From: an uncultured Litoreibacter sp.
GTDB taxonomy: Bacteria; Pseudomonadota; Alphaproteobacteria; Rhodobacterales; Rhodobacteraceae
Assembly (NCBI GenBank): GCA_947494645.1
Contig: CANLVO010000002.1
Coordinates: 124,001 to 188,000 of the forward strand
Direction of reading: 5' to 3'
DNA: 64,000 bases
The notes beneath the pieces are model-generated. The model did no database searches, was not told the origin of the DNA, and worked only from the letters and a program-made list of their open reading frames with translations. Both the position numbers and the translations under genes were made by a program. Numbering within the stretch: position 1 is the stretch's first letter; each line of letters starts with the position of its first letter. Positions 1 to 9,227 of this stretch are shown piece by piece.

Positions 1-9
1 TCGGGCCGG

Positions 10-366
10 TTAGCGGCCGTGATGTTCGACCAAGGCCGCCATGTCTTCGGGTGGCATGGCGGCGGGGATGAGGGCACAGGCGTTGGACATGTAGGTGAAG
101 ATCGAGCCGTCCGAGAAGAAGCTCTTCGCGGTCACAAAGATCACCTTGCATGCCGGTCTGCGGTAGCTGGCGTAGTCGGCCACCGCCATGGCACTTCCGT
201 TTCCCAAATCGAGATTTAGGACCACAATATCGTACGAGCCGTCGCCTAACGCGTCGACCGCTTTTGACTGATCCGCGACCACGTCAACCAGCGCACCCAG
301 CCTTGCAATATGGCTGCGCCAGATCCGACCGCGGTTCGGATCATTCTCTACAATGAGCACTTTCAT
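10..366 (-). CDS. Degenerate response-regulator receiver protein
   Basis: Stand-alone receiver-like domain of 118 residues with no output domain. The fold pattern is recognisable: MKVLIVEND at the start, DIVVL at 46-50 and VIFVTA at 75-80. The key residues are changed. The acidic pair reads E7-N8, the phospho-acceptor position is N51 in VLNLDLGNG, and the usual Lys of the KP motif is replaced (LIPAA, 99-103). Phosphorylation at the normal site is therefore unlikely; D53 is two residues away. I chose the ATG at 366 over the in-frame ATG at 384 because GGAGG lies about 11 bases before it. The gene is divergent from the DUF1636 gene. The partner is unknown. Confidence 0.75.
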   Translation of the reverse strand: MKVLIVENDPNRGRIWRSHIARLGALVDVVADQSKAVDALGDGSYDIVVLNLDLGNGSAMAVADYASYRRPACKVIFVTAKSFFSDGSIFTYMSNACALIPAAMPPEDMAALVEHHGR

Positions 367-547
367 AGAACGTCCGACCTCCATTAACGGTTATGGCCGG
401 TACACTCCCCCTACTGAACAACGTCAGCTTGCGCCCGGAGTCTTAACAAAGAGTGAATCATCTGCCGTGCCGCGCGTCTTGCGTTGCCTGCGAGAATGCT
501 TTTCATGGGTCTTTCAAATACACGCCCGCCCTAAAACGAGGACCGCC

Positions 548-922
548 ATGACCAGCTGGATCACCATCTGCGACACCTGCAAACGCGACGACTGGGCCGA
601 AGGCGGCAGCGGCATCACCAGCGGGGAGACATTTGCCGCATTGGTCGAGAAAGCCGCCGAAGGCCGCAGCGACGTGCGCACGCGCCGCCATTCCTGCCTG
701 ATGGGCTGCAACCGCAGCTGCAACGTGGCAATCCAAGCGGCGGGCAAGCTGAACTATACCTTGGGCGAGTTCGAGCCAAGCGATGCGGCGGCGCAGGCCG
801 TGGTCGAGTATGCGGCCCTGCACGCGCAAAGCGAAACCGGACAGGTCCCCTACAAGACATGGCCGCAGGAGGTGAAAGGGCATTTCGTGACCCGTCACCC
901 GCCATTGCCCGGCGATGAATAG
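548..922 (+). CDS. DUF1636 family putative metal-binding protein
   Basis: Small Cys-rich protein of 124 residues. It starts MTSWITICDTCKRDDW, with CxxC at residues 8-11, and has a second cluster, CLMGCNRSC, near 56-64. This pattern suits metal or Fe-S binding. Families with this layout (DUF1636) are commonly found in alphaproteobacterial cobalamin clusters, which fits here: the stop codon overlaps cobC by 8 bases. The ATG at 548 has GAGG six bases upstream; the frame is open further upstream, but that part has no plausible signal. The biochemical role is not known. A ferredoxin-like or cobalt-handling function is only inference from the neighbours. Confidence 0.8.
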   Translation: MTSWITICDTCKRDDWAEGGSGITSGETFAALVEKAAEGRSDVRTRRHSCLMGCNRSCNVAIQAAGKLNYTLGEFEPSDAAAQAVVEYAALHAQSETGQVPYKTWPQEVKGHFVTRHPPLPGDE

Positions 923-1844
923 CAGCCGCGATCATGGCGGCGGGCTAGATGCTGCTGTTGCCGCGTTCGGGGGGACGCGGGATGGTTGGCTGGACCTGTC
1001 GACCGGGATCAACCCGGTACCCTACCCGGTGGGCGAGACCCGGGCGGAGGCGTGGACCGCCCTGCCCGATCATGGCGCACAGACCCGGTTGATTGATGCG
1101 GCTCGGGCATTTTGGAACGTGCCCGAAGATGCGGAGATTGTGGCGGCGCCGGGTGCCTCCGCCCTGATTGCGCAGATGCCCAGGGTGTTTGAGGGCAAGC
1201 ATGTGTCGATCCCGATGCCCACCTATAATGAACATGCCGCCGCGTTTCGGGCCTGCGGCTGGGAGGTCAGCGACGGCGCGGCGGATTTGCACGTGCTGGT
1301 GCATCCCAACAACCCGGACGGGCGGCTTTGGGACGCCCCAACCGGGGCTTGTGTGATTGACGAGAGTTTCTGCGACGTGACCCATGCGAGCAGCCATGTG
1401 GCTTTGGCTGAGCGGGACGGGGTCGTGGTCCTGAAGAGCTTTGGCAAGTTCTGGGGGCTGGCCGGGTTACGGCTGGGCTTTGCGATTTGTTCGCCTGAGA
1501 TGGCAGACAGGCTGCGCGACGGGCTGGGGCCATGGGCGGTGTCCGGCCCGGCGCTGGAGATCGGCGCGCGGGCTTTGGAAGACACCTCTTGGGCGCAGAG
1601 CACCCGAGTGCGGTTGGCGGCAGATGCGGCGCGGCTGAACGCGCTGATGGCCAAGACAGGGGCAACGGTCGTAGGCGGCACGGACCTGTTCGGGCTTTAC
1701 GACGTGGGCGACGCGGCGGCGTTTCAGGAGCGGTTGGCGCAGGCGCACATTTGGTCGCGCATCTTCCCTTACTCGGACCGCTGGGTGCGGCTGGGCCTGC
1801 CTGCACCAGAGGCGTGGCCCCGGCTTGAGACGGCTTTGGCGTGA
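915..1844 (+). CDS. cobC: L-threonine-O-3-phosphate decarboxylase (cobalamin biosynthesis)
   Basis: PLP enzyme of aminotransferase fold I, 309 residues, related to HisC. It makes (R)-1-aminopropan-2-ol phosphate, the linker of the cobalamin nucleotide loop. Visible landmarks are LDLSTGINP near residue 27, HPNNPDG at 130-136 and the PLP-lysine region [16 protein letters not shown], with K178 the likely Schiff-base lysine. It overlaps the DUF1636 gene upstream (ATGAATAG), and its own stop overlaps the GTG start of cobD, so translation is probably coupled. Some naming schemes call this gene cobD; I use the Pseudomonas denitrificans name because cobD follows it. Confidence 0.88.
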   Translation: MNSSRDHGGGLDAAVAAFGGTRDGWLDLSTGINPVPYPVGETRAEAWTALPDHGAQTRLIDAARAFWNVPEDAEIVAAPGASALIAQMPRVFEGKHVSIPMPTYNEHAAAFRACGWEVSDGAADLHVLVHPNNPDGRLWDAPTGACVIDESFCDVTHASSHVALAERDGVVVLKSFGKFWGLAGLRLGFAICSPEMADRLRDGLGPWAVSGPALEIGARALEDTSWAQSTRVRLAADAARLNALMAKTGATVVGGTDLFGLYDVGDAAAFQERLAQAHIWSRIFPYSDRWVRLGLPAPEAWPRLETALA

Positions 1845-2743
1845 CGCTGACCCTTGCGATGATACTGGACGCGGTGTTCGGGGAGCCGAAATGGCTCTGG
1901 GACCGCGCCCCACATCCGGCGGTGATGATCGGCCGGGTGATCTCCTGGCTTGAGGAGCGGATGAATACCGGCAACCGGCGGGCGATGGGCGTGGCGATGG
2001 TGGCTCTGCTGGTCATCGGCGCGTGGGTCCTGGGTGGGGTTATCGCGGCCCTGCCTTTTGGCTGGCTGTGGCAGATTTTGCTGGCCGCCATCTTGCTCGC
2101 GCAGCGCAGCCTTGTGGACCATGTGCGTGACGTGTCGCACGCGTTGCAGGTGAGCCTTGCCGATGGTCGCCGCGCAGTAGCGCGGATCGTCGGCCGGGAT
2201 GTGTCGGGGATGGATGCGCCCGCCGTGGCCCGCTCTGCCATTGAAAGCGGGGCGGAGAATTTCAGCGACGGGGTGGTCGCGCCCGCGTTCTGGTTTGCGG
2301 TGGCCGGGCTGCCGGGGATGTTGGCCTACAAGGCGATCAACACCGCCGACAGCATGGTGGGTTACCGCACGGAGCGTCATGAAGACTTCGGCTGGGCTGC
2401 GGCGCGGCTGGACGATCTGGTGAACTGGGTGCCCGCGCGGCTGAGCGCGGTGCTGATCTTGCTGGCATACGGCCGCCCCGACCTGTGGCACATGGTGCGG
2501 CGCGACGCGCAATTGCACCGCTCCCCCAATGCCGGCTGGCCCGAGGCCGCGATGGCGGGCGTGCTGGGCGTCGCCCTGTCCGGGCCGCGCAGCTATGAGG
2601 GTGTGATGCAGGAGTTTGCCTTTGTGCACCCGGAAGGCACGCGCGACATTGGGGCGACAGCGATCGAGGAAACGGTGGGTGTGCTCTGGCGCGTTTGGGC
2701 GCTGGGTCTTGGGCTGGTAGTGATTGCGGCCATGGTGTTTTGA
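1841..2743 (+). CDS. cobD: Adenosylcobinamide-phosphate synthase (CobD/CbiB)
   Basis: Integral membrane protein of 300 residues that attaches aminopropanol (phosphate) to adenosylcobyric acid. Family landmarks are [17 protein letters not shown] near the N-terminus, [17 protein letters not shown] near 130-147, and [14 protein letters not shown] near 165-178, all typical of CbiB. Several hydrophobic helices lie at 45-85, 140-165 and at the C-terminus. The GTG start overlaps the cobC stop by four bases, and no ATG gives a complete N-terminus. It works directly after cobC: one makes the linker, the other attaches it. Confidence 0.9.
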   Translation: MTLTLAMILDAVFGEPKWLWDRAPHPAVMIGRVISWLEERMNTGNRRAMGVAMVALLVIGAWVLGGVIAALPFGWLWQILLAAILLAQRSLVDHVRDVSHALQVSLADGRRAVARIVGRDVSGMDAPAVARSAIESGAENFSDGVVAPAFWFAVAGLPGMLAYKAINTADSMVGYRTERHEDFGWAAARLDDLVNWVPARLSAVLILLAYGRPDLWHMVRRDAQLHRSPNAGWPEAAMAGVLGVALSGPRSYEGVMQEFAFVHPEGTRDIGATAIEETVGVLWRVWALGLGLVVIAAMVF

Positions 2744-2757
2744 GGGAAGGTTTCGGG

Positions 2758-3927
2758 ATGAAGGCATGGGTTTTGGGCGCGGCATTGGCCTGCGCACCGG
2801 GGATGGTTTTGGCGCAAGGCTGCGGCGGGTCGTTTAACGGCTTCAAGTCGCAACTGGTCGCGGAAGCGGTCGCACGGGGCCATGACGGGGCGGTCGCGAA
2901 ACGGTTCTTCGCAGGCGCGCGGCAAGACCCCAAAGTGCTGAAAGCCGACCGCAGCCAAGGGGTGTTCAAGAAGAGCTTCACCGAATTTGCCCGCGCGGTG
3001 ATCAGCGGGAACCGGATCAACAAAGGGCGGGCCAATGCACAGACCTACCGCGCCATCTTGCGCCGGGCTGAGGCGGATTACGGCATCCCTCCGGGCGTGA
3101 TGCTGGCGTTCTGGGCGTTGGAGACGGATTACGGCTCGTTCCAAGGCAGCTTCAACACGCTGAACGCGCTGGTCACGCTGGCGCATGATTGCCGCAGGCC
3201 GGACCTGTTCCGCCCACAGGTGTTTGCCGCCCTAGAGTTGTTTGAGCGCGGCGGGTTTGACCCGGCGACGACCACCGGCGCTTGGGCGGGGGAGGTTGGC
3301 ATGGTGCAGATGCTGCCCGAGGACATTATCCGCCACGGTGTGGATGGCGACGGCGACGGGCAGGTCTTGTTGAAGACATCCGTGCCAGATGCGCTTTTGT
3401 CGGGGGCGAAGATGCTGCGCTCCTTCGGGTGGCGGCCGGGGCAGCCTTGGTTGCAGGAGGTACGCGTTCCGGCAGAGATGGACTGGTCGAAGACCGGGCT
3501 GCAGAGCACGCTTTCGGTGGCGGACTGGGCCGCTATGGGGGTGCGTCCGCGTGACGGCGGGTTTGCCGCAAGCGGACCCGCCTCGGTGATTTTGCCGGAG
3601 GGGCGGCGGGGGCCTGCCTTTATGGCTTACCCGAATTTCAATGTGTATTTCGATTGGAACCAGAGCTTCACCTATGTGACGACCGCCGCCTATTTCGCGA
3701 CGCGATTGTCCGGTGCGCAGGTGTTTGACCCGGGCACTCCCGAACGCGGATTGAGCGACAATCAGATGAAAGAATTGCAACGCAAGCTGGCAGCGCGTGG
3801 ATATGACGTAGGGAAAATTGACGGCATTCTAGGGGCCGGAACACGCGCTGCGGTTCAAGCAGAGCAGGCCCGATTGGGACTTCCGGCGGATGCGTGGCCG
3901 ACAGCTGCGCTATTGAGCCGCCTTTAG
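2758..3927 (+). CDS. Lytic murein transglycosylase, MltB-like, with peptidoglycan-binding domain
   Basis: Secreted peptidoglycan-cleaving enzyme of 389 residues. The first 20 residues form a signal peptide ending ALA-like before QGCGG. The MltB-type catalytic domain carries GVMLAFWALETDYGSFQG, with E122 as the likely catalytic acid. Further family blocks are AGEVGMVQMLPEDI and KMLRSFGWRPGQPW. Residues about 330-389 form a peptidoglycan-binding type 1 domain (LQRKLAARGYDVGKIDGILGAG). The ATG at 2758 was chosen because a signal peptide begins exactly there. It starts 14 bases after cobD on the same strand and may ride on the same transcript, although it has no known role in B12 synthesis. Confidence 0.9.
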   Translation: MKAWVLGAALACAPGMVLAQGCGGSFNGFKSQLVAEAVARGHDGAVAKRFFAGARQDPKVLKADRSQGVFKKSFTEFARAVISGNRINKGRANAQTYRAILRRAEADYGIPPGVMLAFWALETDYGSFQGSFNTLNALVTLAHDCRRPDLFRPQVFAALELFERGGFDPATTTGAWAGEVGMVQMLPEDIIRHGVDGDGDGQVLLKTSVPDALLSGAKMLRSFGWRPGQPWLQEVRVPAEMDWSKTGLQSTLSVADWAAMGVRPRDGGFAASGPASVILPEGRRGPAFMAYPNFNVYFDWNQSFTYVTTAAYFATRLSGAQVFDPGTPERGLSDNQMKELQRKLAARGYDVGKIDGILGAGTRAAVQAEQARLGLPADAWPTAALLSRL

Positions 3928-3996
3928 CGCCCCTTGGAATTATTTTTCTCAGGGTATAGAGGAGCAGGGCTAACTTTAGTTGGGGAACTAAACACA

Positions 3997-4335
3997 ATGG
4001 CTAAGATTGATATCAAAGCTCTTTCACTCAAAGAGCTAAAAGCACTCAAGACGCGGGTTGAAAAAGCAATTGCAACCCATGACAAAAAGCAGAAGGCCGA
4101 AGCGCTCGCCGCGATTAAGGCCAAAGCGAAACAGATGGGTTATTCTTTGTCGGAGCTGACCGGGCAAGCCGCTGGCAAGACAACGAAAAAGACCAGAAAG
4201 ACTGTAAAGAAGGCGAAAGTCACACATCGTGATCCCGCTAATTCTGCCAATACATGGGGTGGCCGCGGGCCGCGGCCAGCTTGGTTGAGAGACGCACTTG
4301 CGGCTGGTAAATCCACAGATGATTTTAAAGTCTGA
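3997..4335 (+). CDS. H-NS family nucleoid-associated DNA-binding protein
   Basis: Protein of 112 residues. The N-terminal part (1-50) is a charged helix that would oligomerise (LSLKELKALKTRVEKAI). A Lys/Thr-rich linker (60-76) follows, then the conserved H-NS DNA-binding loop NTWGGRGPRPAWLRDAL near residues 85-101. This resembles HvrA/Spb-type proteins of Rhodobacter, which act as AT-preferring silencers or regulators. The ATG at 3997 follows a GGGGA element about ten bases upstream; the longer in-frame start at 3934 adds residues unlike the family. The linker is unusually rich in KTTKK-type repeats. It is convergent with smc and shares a terminator with it. Confidence 0.85.
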   Translation: MAKIDIKALSLKELKALKTRVEKAIATHDKKQKAEALAAIKAKAKQMGYSLSELTGQAAGKTTKKTRKTVKKAKVTHRDPANSANTWGGRGPRPAWLRDALAAGKSTDDFKV

Positions 4336-4366
4336 TACGCTTTCGGGCTTTTGAAGAAATAAAAAC

Positions 4367-4396
4367 GGCGCGCAGTTTCTGCGCGCCATTTCTTTA
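4367..4396. terminator. Shared bidirectional terminator of hns-like gene and smc
   Basis: A perfect 9-bp stem, GGCGCGCAG / CTGCGCGCC, with a TTT loop (4367-4387). It is flanked by an A-rich run on the left and ATTTCTTT on the right, so it can terminate from both directions. It lies between the convergent stops at 4335 and 4432. Confidence 0.8.
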
Positions 4397-4431
4397 TTGG
4401 AATTCCTAATTCCGAATTGCCCTTCGTTTGT

Positions 4432-7400
4432 CTAGGCGACCAATTGTTCCGCCTTCTTCAAATCGACCGAGACCAATTGCGACACACCAAGTTCGGCCAT
4501 TGTCACGCCAAATAGCCGGTCCATTCGCGACATTGTCACGGCGTGGTGGGTAATGATCAAAAAGCGCGTATTGGTGCGGCGGGTCATCTCGTCCAGAAGA
4601 TCGCAGAAGCGGGTGACGTTGGCGTCGTCCAAAGGCGCGTCGACCTCGTCGAGCACACAGATGGGCGCGGGGTTGGCAAGGAACACGGCGAAGATCAGGG
4701 CAAGCGCGGTCAGTGTTTGCTCCCCACCTGAGAGCAGGCTGAGCGTGGAGAGTTTCTTGCCCGGCGGCTGGCACATGATCTCGAGACCGGCCTCCAGCGG
4801 GTCGTCGCTTTCGACCATGACTAGCTTGGCCTCGCCACCGCCGAAGAGGTGTTTGAAGAGGGTGGCGAAGCTGGAATTGACCTCCTCGAAGGCGGTCAGC
4901 AGGCGCTCGCGACCTTCTTTGTTCAGCGACGCGATGCCAGTGCGCAACTTACCAATGGCGTCGTGCAGATCGGTCTTTTCCTTCTCTAGCGCGTCATGCT
5001 CTTCCTGCACCTCACGGGCGTCTTCCTCGGCACGCAGATTGACCGCGCCCAGCGCGTCGCGTTGACGTTTGAGGCGGTTCACGTCGTTCTCAATTGCCTC
5101 GGAAGCGGGCATTTTTTCGGGGTCCGCGTCGAGCGTTTCGAGCAGGGCCTCAGGTGTGGTTTCCATTTCCTCGCGGATGCGACCTGCGGCGTAGGTGACG
5201 GTTTCGCGGGCGGCGTCTGCGCGGGCCTCGGAGCGGGCGCGGGCCTCGCGGGCTTCTGAGGCGTTGCGCTCCGCGTCACGCTCGGTTTGTACGGCTTCGC
5301 GCAGAGTGTTTTCGGCCGTGGCCAAGGTGTCGGCGGCGGCGCGGCGGCGGGTCTCCGCCTCTTCAATTGCGGTGGCCAGCTCGTCGCGTTTGGCGGCCAA
5401 TTCCTCGGGCGCGTTGGAGGCGGCTTTGAGTTCTTCCTTGGAGGTCGTCTTGCGTTCTTCGAGTTCCGCGATGCGCTTTTCGGCGGTGGCAAGACGGTGC
5501 TTCCAGCCGCTGATCTCTGTGGTGATTTCCTGGCTGCGCTTCAGACGGGCCTCGCCCTCGCGGCGCAGCTCGTCATGGGCAGAGCGTTTGGCGAGCATGG
5601 TCATCCGCGCGGCCTCGACGGTCATTTTGACGTCTTCGATTTCAGCGCGGGCGGCGTCGAGATCACCCAGATCGGCCACGGCTTTCTCGGCCTCTTGCAG
5701 ACGTTTGCGGGCGGCGAGCGCTTCTTCCTCGTTGCGGGTCACGGCGAGGCCAAGGGTTTCCTGTTTGCCCTGCGCCATGGATTGCTCGCCTTCGGCGCGA
5801 CTAAGTGCGCGGGCGGCGTCGGCCATGGAGCGGTCGGCGTCGCGACGGGCCTCCCGAGCGGCGCGGTCCTTGGCAGTGAGGTCTTCGAGCTGGGCGGTCA
5901 GGTGCTCATGTGCTGCGCGGGCACCATCGGCTTTGGCGGAGGCGCGTTCGACGCCTTGCTTGAGTTCTTCGAGACGGTTGAGCTGTTGCAGGCGAAGTGC
6001 TGCGGAGGACGGCGCGTCTTCAGCGTCGGTGCGGAACCCGTCCCAGCGCCACAGATCGCCCTCGACAGAGACCAGACGCTGGCCGGGTTTCAGATCGCCC
6101 TGCAGGCGTGGACCGTCGGCGGCATCGACCAAGCCAACTTGGCTCATGCGGCGGGCGAGCACTTCGGGGATGGTCACGTAAGAGGTCAGCGCTTGGACGC
6201 CCGTGGGCAGGTCTTGCGGTTCGGGGTATCCGGGCAGAAGCGCCCAACCGGTGGGCTCGGTGGCGTCGATCTGAGGTGCACGCAGGTCGTCAGAAAGTGC
6301 CGCACCAAGGGCTTTTTCGAATCCGGATTTCACCTGCACCACGTCGAGCAATTGTTTGCCGTCGGCGGTGTCGCGTTCAACAAGTTTGGCCAGCGCCGTG
6401 GCTTCGGCACGCAGCGCGTTGGCTTCGCCTTCAGCCTCGGACCGTTGCGCGCGGGCGGCTTCTTCGCGGGTCTGCGCCTCGCCGCGTTCCGCGTCAATCT
6501 TGGCCAAAGCCGCATCCGCTTCTTCTGCCAAAGCAGCGGCGGCGGTGGAGGCGGCTTGCGCGGCACTGAGATCGGTGCCTGCTTTGGTCACAGCCTCAGC
6601 GGCCTGAGCCATAGCGGTGCGGGCTTTCGTGGCCTCCCCCTCGTAGCGGTCGAGCGTTTTGGCGGCGTCTTCCTGAAGGCGGTGTGCGGATTGGTGGCGA
6701 GCGGACAGGCGGGCCACGTCTTCGGTTTGCTCCGACAATGCGGTTTCACGGTCGGACAGGATGTTGGCCGCCTCGCGGGCGTCGGTGCCAGCCTGGTCGA
6801 GCGCGTCGGTGTGGCCGTCGGAGGCCTTGGCCAGCTCGGCTTCCTCCCATTCGAGGCGTTCGATGGTTTCGCCCGCGTCCTTGTTCAGGGAGGCCTCGCG
6901 CTCAATGTCTTGGGTCAGCTGCGCAATGCGGCCGGTCAGGGTCTCGATGGTGCGGGTGGCCTGCGCCTCTTGCTCGCTGAGCGTGTCGCGCTGGACTTGC
7001 AGGCGTTGCAAAATGGCCGCTGCAACGGCCTCTTCTTCGCGTAGGGGCGGCAGGGCGGCGTCTTGGGTTTCGCGCAGCTTGGCGGCCTCGCGGGCCTGAC
7101 GCTCCGATTGGGCGGCAAATTGCGTGCGTTCGGTCAGCTCGGCGGCGGCAGTGGCGCGTGTCTCGTCGGCCTCTTTCCAGCGACGATACAACAGCAAGCC
7201 TTCGGCGCGGCGCAGCGCGTCGCCAATTTCGCGGTAGCGCGCGGCCTGTTTGGCTTGGCGGGCAAGCTGCGCGAGCTGGGTCGCGAGTTGTTCAAGCACG
7301 TCTTCGACACGGGCCAGGTTGGTCTCGGCCCCGTTCAGCTTCAGCTCGGCCTCATGGCGGCGTTGATACAGGCCAGAGATGCCTGCGGCTTCCTCAAGGA

Positions 7401-7902
7401 TACGCCGGCGGGCCTTGGGCCGCGCGTTGATCAGCTCCGCGATCTGGCCCTGCCGGACCAGCGCAGGCGAATGCGCCCCGGTGGAGGCGTCGGCGAAGAG
7501 CATCTGCACATCGCGGGCACGCACATCCTTGCCATTGGTCTTGTAGGCGGACCCTGCGTCACGGGTGATGCGGCGGATGATCTCGAGGTTATCAAGGTCA
7601 TTGAAGCCAGCGGGGGCCAACCGCTCCCCATTGTCGATCTGCAGCGACACCTCGGCGAAGTTGCGGGCCGGGCGGGACAACGCGCCTGCAAAAATGACAT
7701 CCTCCATGCCTGAGCCGCGCATGGATTTGGCCCGGTTCTCGCCCATGACCCAGCGCAGGGCCTCCAACAGGTTGGACTTGCCACAGCCATTGGGGCCGAC
7801 GACGCCGGTCAGCCCGTCAGCAATGATCAGCTCTGTGGGGTCCACAAAGCTTTTGAAGCCATTCAATCTGAGTTTCGAAAAGCGCACAGGCGTTGGGTCC
7901 AC
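4432..7902 (-). CDS. smc: Chromosome segregation protein SMC
   Basis: Full-length SMC of 1156 residues that, with ScpA/ScpB, loads on DNA and organises the chromosome. Walker A is GPNGCGKSN at 36-44. Long coiled coils occupy about 170-500 and 660-950, rich in Ala, Glu and Arg. A globular hinge lies between, near 510-640. The ABC signature LSGGEQTLTALAL and Walker B PICVLDEVDAPLDD are in the C-terminal head. The start is GTG at 7902. It is monocistronic here, with its own upstream region from 7903. The high-GC coiled-coil coding gives very long antisense reading frames that should not be annotated. Confidence 0.96.
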   Translation of the reverse strand: MDPTPVRFSKLRLNGFKSFVDPTELIIADGLTGVVGPNGCGKSNLLEALRWVMGENRAKSMRGSGMEDVIFAGALSRPARNFAEVSLQIDNGERLAPAGFNDLDNLEIIRRITRDAGSAYKTNGKDVRARDVQMLFADASTGAHSPALVRQGQIAELINARPKARRRILEEAAGISGLYQRRHEAELKLNGAETNLARVEDVLEQLATQLAQLARQAKQAARYREIGDALRRAEGLLLYRRWKEADETRATAAAELTERTQFAAQSERQAREAAKLRETQDAALPPLREEEAVAAAILQRLQVQRDTLSEQEAQATRTIETLTGRIAQLTQDIEREASLNKDAGETIERLEWEEAELAKASDGHTDALDQAGTDAREAANILSDRETALSEQTEDVARLSARHQSAHRLQEDAAKTLDRYEGEATKARTAMAQAAEAVTKAGTDLSAAQAASTAAAALAEEADAALAKIDAERGEAQTREEAARAQRSEAEGEANALRAEATALAKLVERDTADGKQLLDVVQVKSGFEKALGAALSDDLRAPQIDATEPTGWALLPGYPEPQDLPTGVQALTSYVTIPEVLARRMSQVGLVDAADGPRLQGDLKPGQRLVSVEGDLWRWDGFRTDAEDAPSSAALRLQQLNRLEELKQGVERASAKADGARAAHEHLTAQLEDLTAKDRAAREARRDADRSMADAARALSRAEGEQSMAQGKQETLGLAVTRNEEEALAARKRLQEAEKAVADLGDLDAARAEIEDVKMTVEAARMTMLAKRSAHDELRREGEARLKRSQEITTEISGWKHRLATAEKRIAELEERKTTSKEELKAASNAPEELAAKRDELATAIEEAETRRRAAADTLATAENTLREAVQTERDAERNASEAREARARSEARADAARETVTYAAGRIREEMETTPEALLETLDADPEKMPASEAIENDVNRLKRQRDALGAVNLRAEEDAREVQEEHDALEKEKTDLHDAIGKLRTGIASLNKEGRERLLTAFEEVNSSFATLFKHLFGGGEAKLVMVESDDPLEAGLEIMCQPPGKKLSTLSLLSGGEQTLTALALIFAVFLANPAPICVLDEVDAPLDDANVTRFCDLLDEMTRRTNTRFLIITHHAVTMSRMDRLFGVTMAELGVSQLVSVDLKKAEQLVA

Positions 7903-7970
7903 GGAATCGGGCTCAAGAGAGGATGATTGTTTGGACCACCCCGGCCCCGAGTCAAGTCCGCACCACTAGA

Positions 7971-7998
7971 TGTGGATGAAAACAGCGGATTATCCACA
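7971..7998. promoter_or_regulatory. Pair of DnaA-box-like sites upstream of smc
   Basis: TTATCCACA at 7990-7998 is an exact consensus DnaA box. TGTGGATGA at 7971-7979 is a one-mismatch box in the opposite orientation, 10 bases away. Both lie 70-100 bases before the smc start codon. They may bind DnaA and link smc expression to replication; the placement is seen, the function is inferred. Confidence 0.45.
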
Positions 7999-8107
7999 GG
8001 ATGTTGGCGCATTGCTGCTTATCGGGGAGTGACCCGCGATGACGTTTCCCCACGTCCAGCTGTCGGAATCCGCCTTGACCAACAATGCTGTTCGGGCGCA
8101 TGGTCAT

Positions 8108-8295
8108 TCTGCATGGTTCCCCGTGGGCGCAAAGCGTAGCGGGGAAAAATGGGAATACGGTGCGCGTGACCCAATCAGGGACGCAATGCCGGAGCCGCCC
8201 CCGCGACTGTAAGCGGAGAGTGCCTGTCGAACGATGCCACTGGGAAACCGGGAAGGCCGACAAAGCACCTCGACCCGCGAGCCAGGAGACCAGCC
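8108..8295 (+). ncRNA. Cobalamin (AdoCbl) riboswitch
   Basis: Conserved cobalamin riboswitch core upstream of cbtB. It shows GGGAATACGGTGCG (from 8151), AATGCCGGAGCCGCCCCCGC, ACTGTAAGCGG, GCCACTGGGAAACCGGGAAGG and the B12 box AGCCAGGAGACC at 8280-8291. It ends about 50 bases before the cbtB start, close enough to occlude the ribosome site or drive an attenuator. It places cobalt import and the following cobW/cobN genes under feedback by B12. The 5' limit is approximate. The rest of the gap between smc and cbtB (7903-8347) holds only the DnaA boxes and presumably promoters. Confidence 0.95.
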
Positions 8296-8347
8296 CTGCG
8301 TGTTGAAACCCGCAAGCCGTCGGGGTGACGGTGATAGGAGAATGAAG

Positions 8348-8536
8348 ATGAACGAGAACGTACAAGCGATTGCGCAGACCCAGTCCAAAACCCGCGTAGA
8401 CGCGGATATGATGGGCATTGCTGGCGCGGTCCTTTTGGGTCTGGTCCTGTTGTTTGCAGCAGGCTTCGCGCAGGCCTCTGTCCTGCATGACACCGCCCAC
8501 GACATGCGCCACGCCATGTCCTTCCCCTGCCACTAA
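8348..8536 (+). CDS. cbtB: Cobalt transporter subunit CbtB
   Basis: Small membrane protein of 62 residues with one transmembrane helix (about 20-42) and a His-rich C-terminus ending HDTAHDMRHAMSFPCH, which fits CbtB, the metal-binding partner of CbtA. I chose the ATG at 8348 over the one at 8342 because AGGAG at 8336-8340 is then seven bases upstream. It is the first gene after the cobalamin riboswitch and sits five bases before cbtA. The pair is thought to form a B12-regulated cobalt permease. Confidence 0.9.
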   Translation: MNENVQAIAQTQSKTRVDADMMGIAGAVLLGLVLLFAAGFAQASVLHDTAHDMRHAMSFPCH

Positions 8537-8540
8537 GCAG

Positions 8541-9227
8541 ATGCTGAAACAGATTTTGACCTCGGCGGTGTTCGCCGGGGTGGCCGCAGGCGTGCTTGCC
8601 GCACTTCTGCAACTGTGGCTCGTGGTGCCTCTGATCATGGAGGCCGAGCTGTTCGAGTCCGGCCAACGGGTGCATTTTGCTGCTGACGGCTCCCCGCAGT
8701 CGGATCGCGGCGCGCCCTCGGTCTGGGACGAACCGCTGCGCCACATCTACACCATTGGCTTCTCTGCGGTGACCTTCACGGCTTACGCCTTCTTCATGGT
8801 CGCGGGTTTCGCGCTGGCCACCCGTGCCGGTCATGAAATCACGCCCCGGCGCGGCATTGTCTGGGGCCTGTGCGGTGCCATTGCCGTAGTGATCGCGCCC
8901 GCCATCGGGATGCCGCCGGAGCTGCCCGGCGCCATCGGGGCGGAAGTCGTTCCGCGCCAGGTTTGGTATCTCTCTTGCGTTGTGCTGACCCTGATCGGCC
9001 TGACCCAGATCGCGTTTGACGGACGGTCGCGCGTTTGGATCACCGCGCCAATCTTCCTGCTTGTCCCGCATCTGATGGGCGCGCCGCATCTCGACACCTA
9101 TTTCGGCGTCGCGCCAGCCGAGCTGGCGTCCGAATTTGTCGCCCGCGTAATGGGCGTTGCTTTAATTTCTTGGGTCCTGCTGGGGCTGTTCGCCGCCCTG
9201 ATCTGGACCCGCTCAGAGGAGGCTTAA
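8541..9227 (+). CDS. cbtA: Cobalt transporter subunit CbtA
   Basis: Polytopic membrane protein of 228 residues with about five hydrophobic segments (near 5-28, 75-95, 107-128, 145-165 and 200-222), matching CbtA. It begins MLKQILTSAVFAGVAAGV four bases after the cbtB stop. A His pair, LRHIYTIGF, lies between the first two helices. It would form the pore with CbtB. The stop TAA is immediately followed by the ATG of cobW, and the GAGGAGG inside its 3' end is the cobW ribosome site, so the three genes are one operon under the riboswitch. Confidence 0.9.
   Translation: MLKQILTSAVFAGVAAGVLAALLQLWLVVPLIMEAELFESGQRVHFAADGSPQSDRGAPSVWDEPLRHIYTIGFSAVTFTAYAFFMVAGFALATRAGHEITPRRGIVWGLCGAIAVVIAPAIGMPPELPGAIGAEVVPRQVWYLSCVVLTLIGLTQIAFDGRSRVWITAPIFLLVPHLMGAPHLDTYFGVAPAELASEFVARVMGVALISWVLLGLFAALIWTRSEEA

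Noticed and set aside
5287-7044. 585-residue + strand frame antisense to smc
   Set aside because: High-GC coiled-coil coding in smc leaves the reverse strand open; the translation is Gly/Phe-rich and shows no domain.
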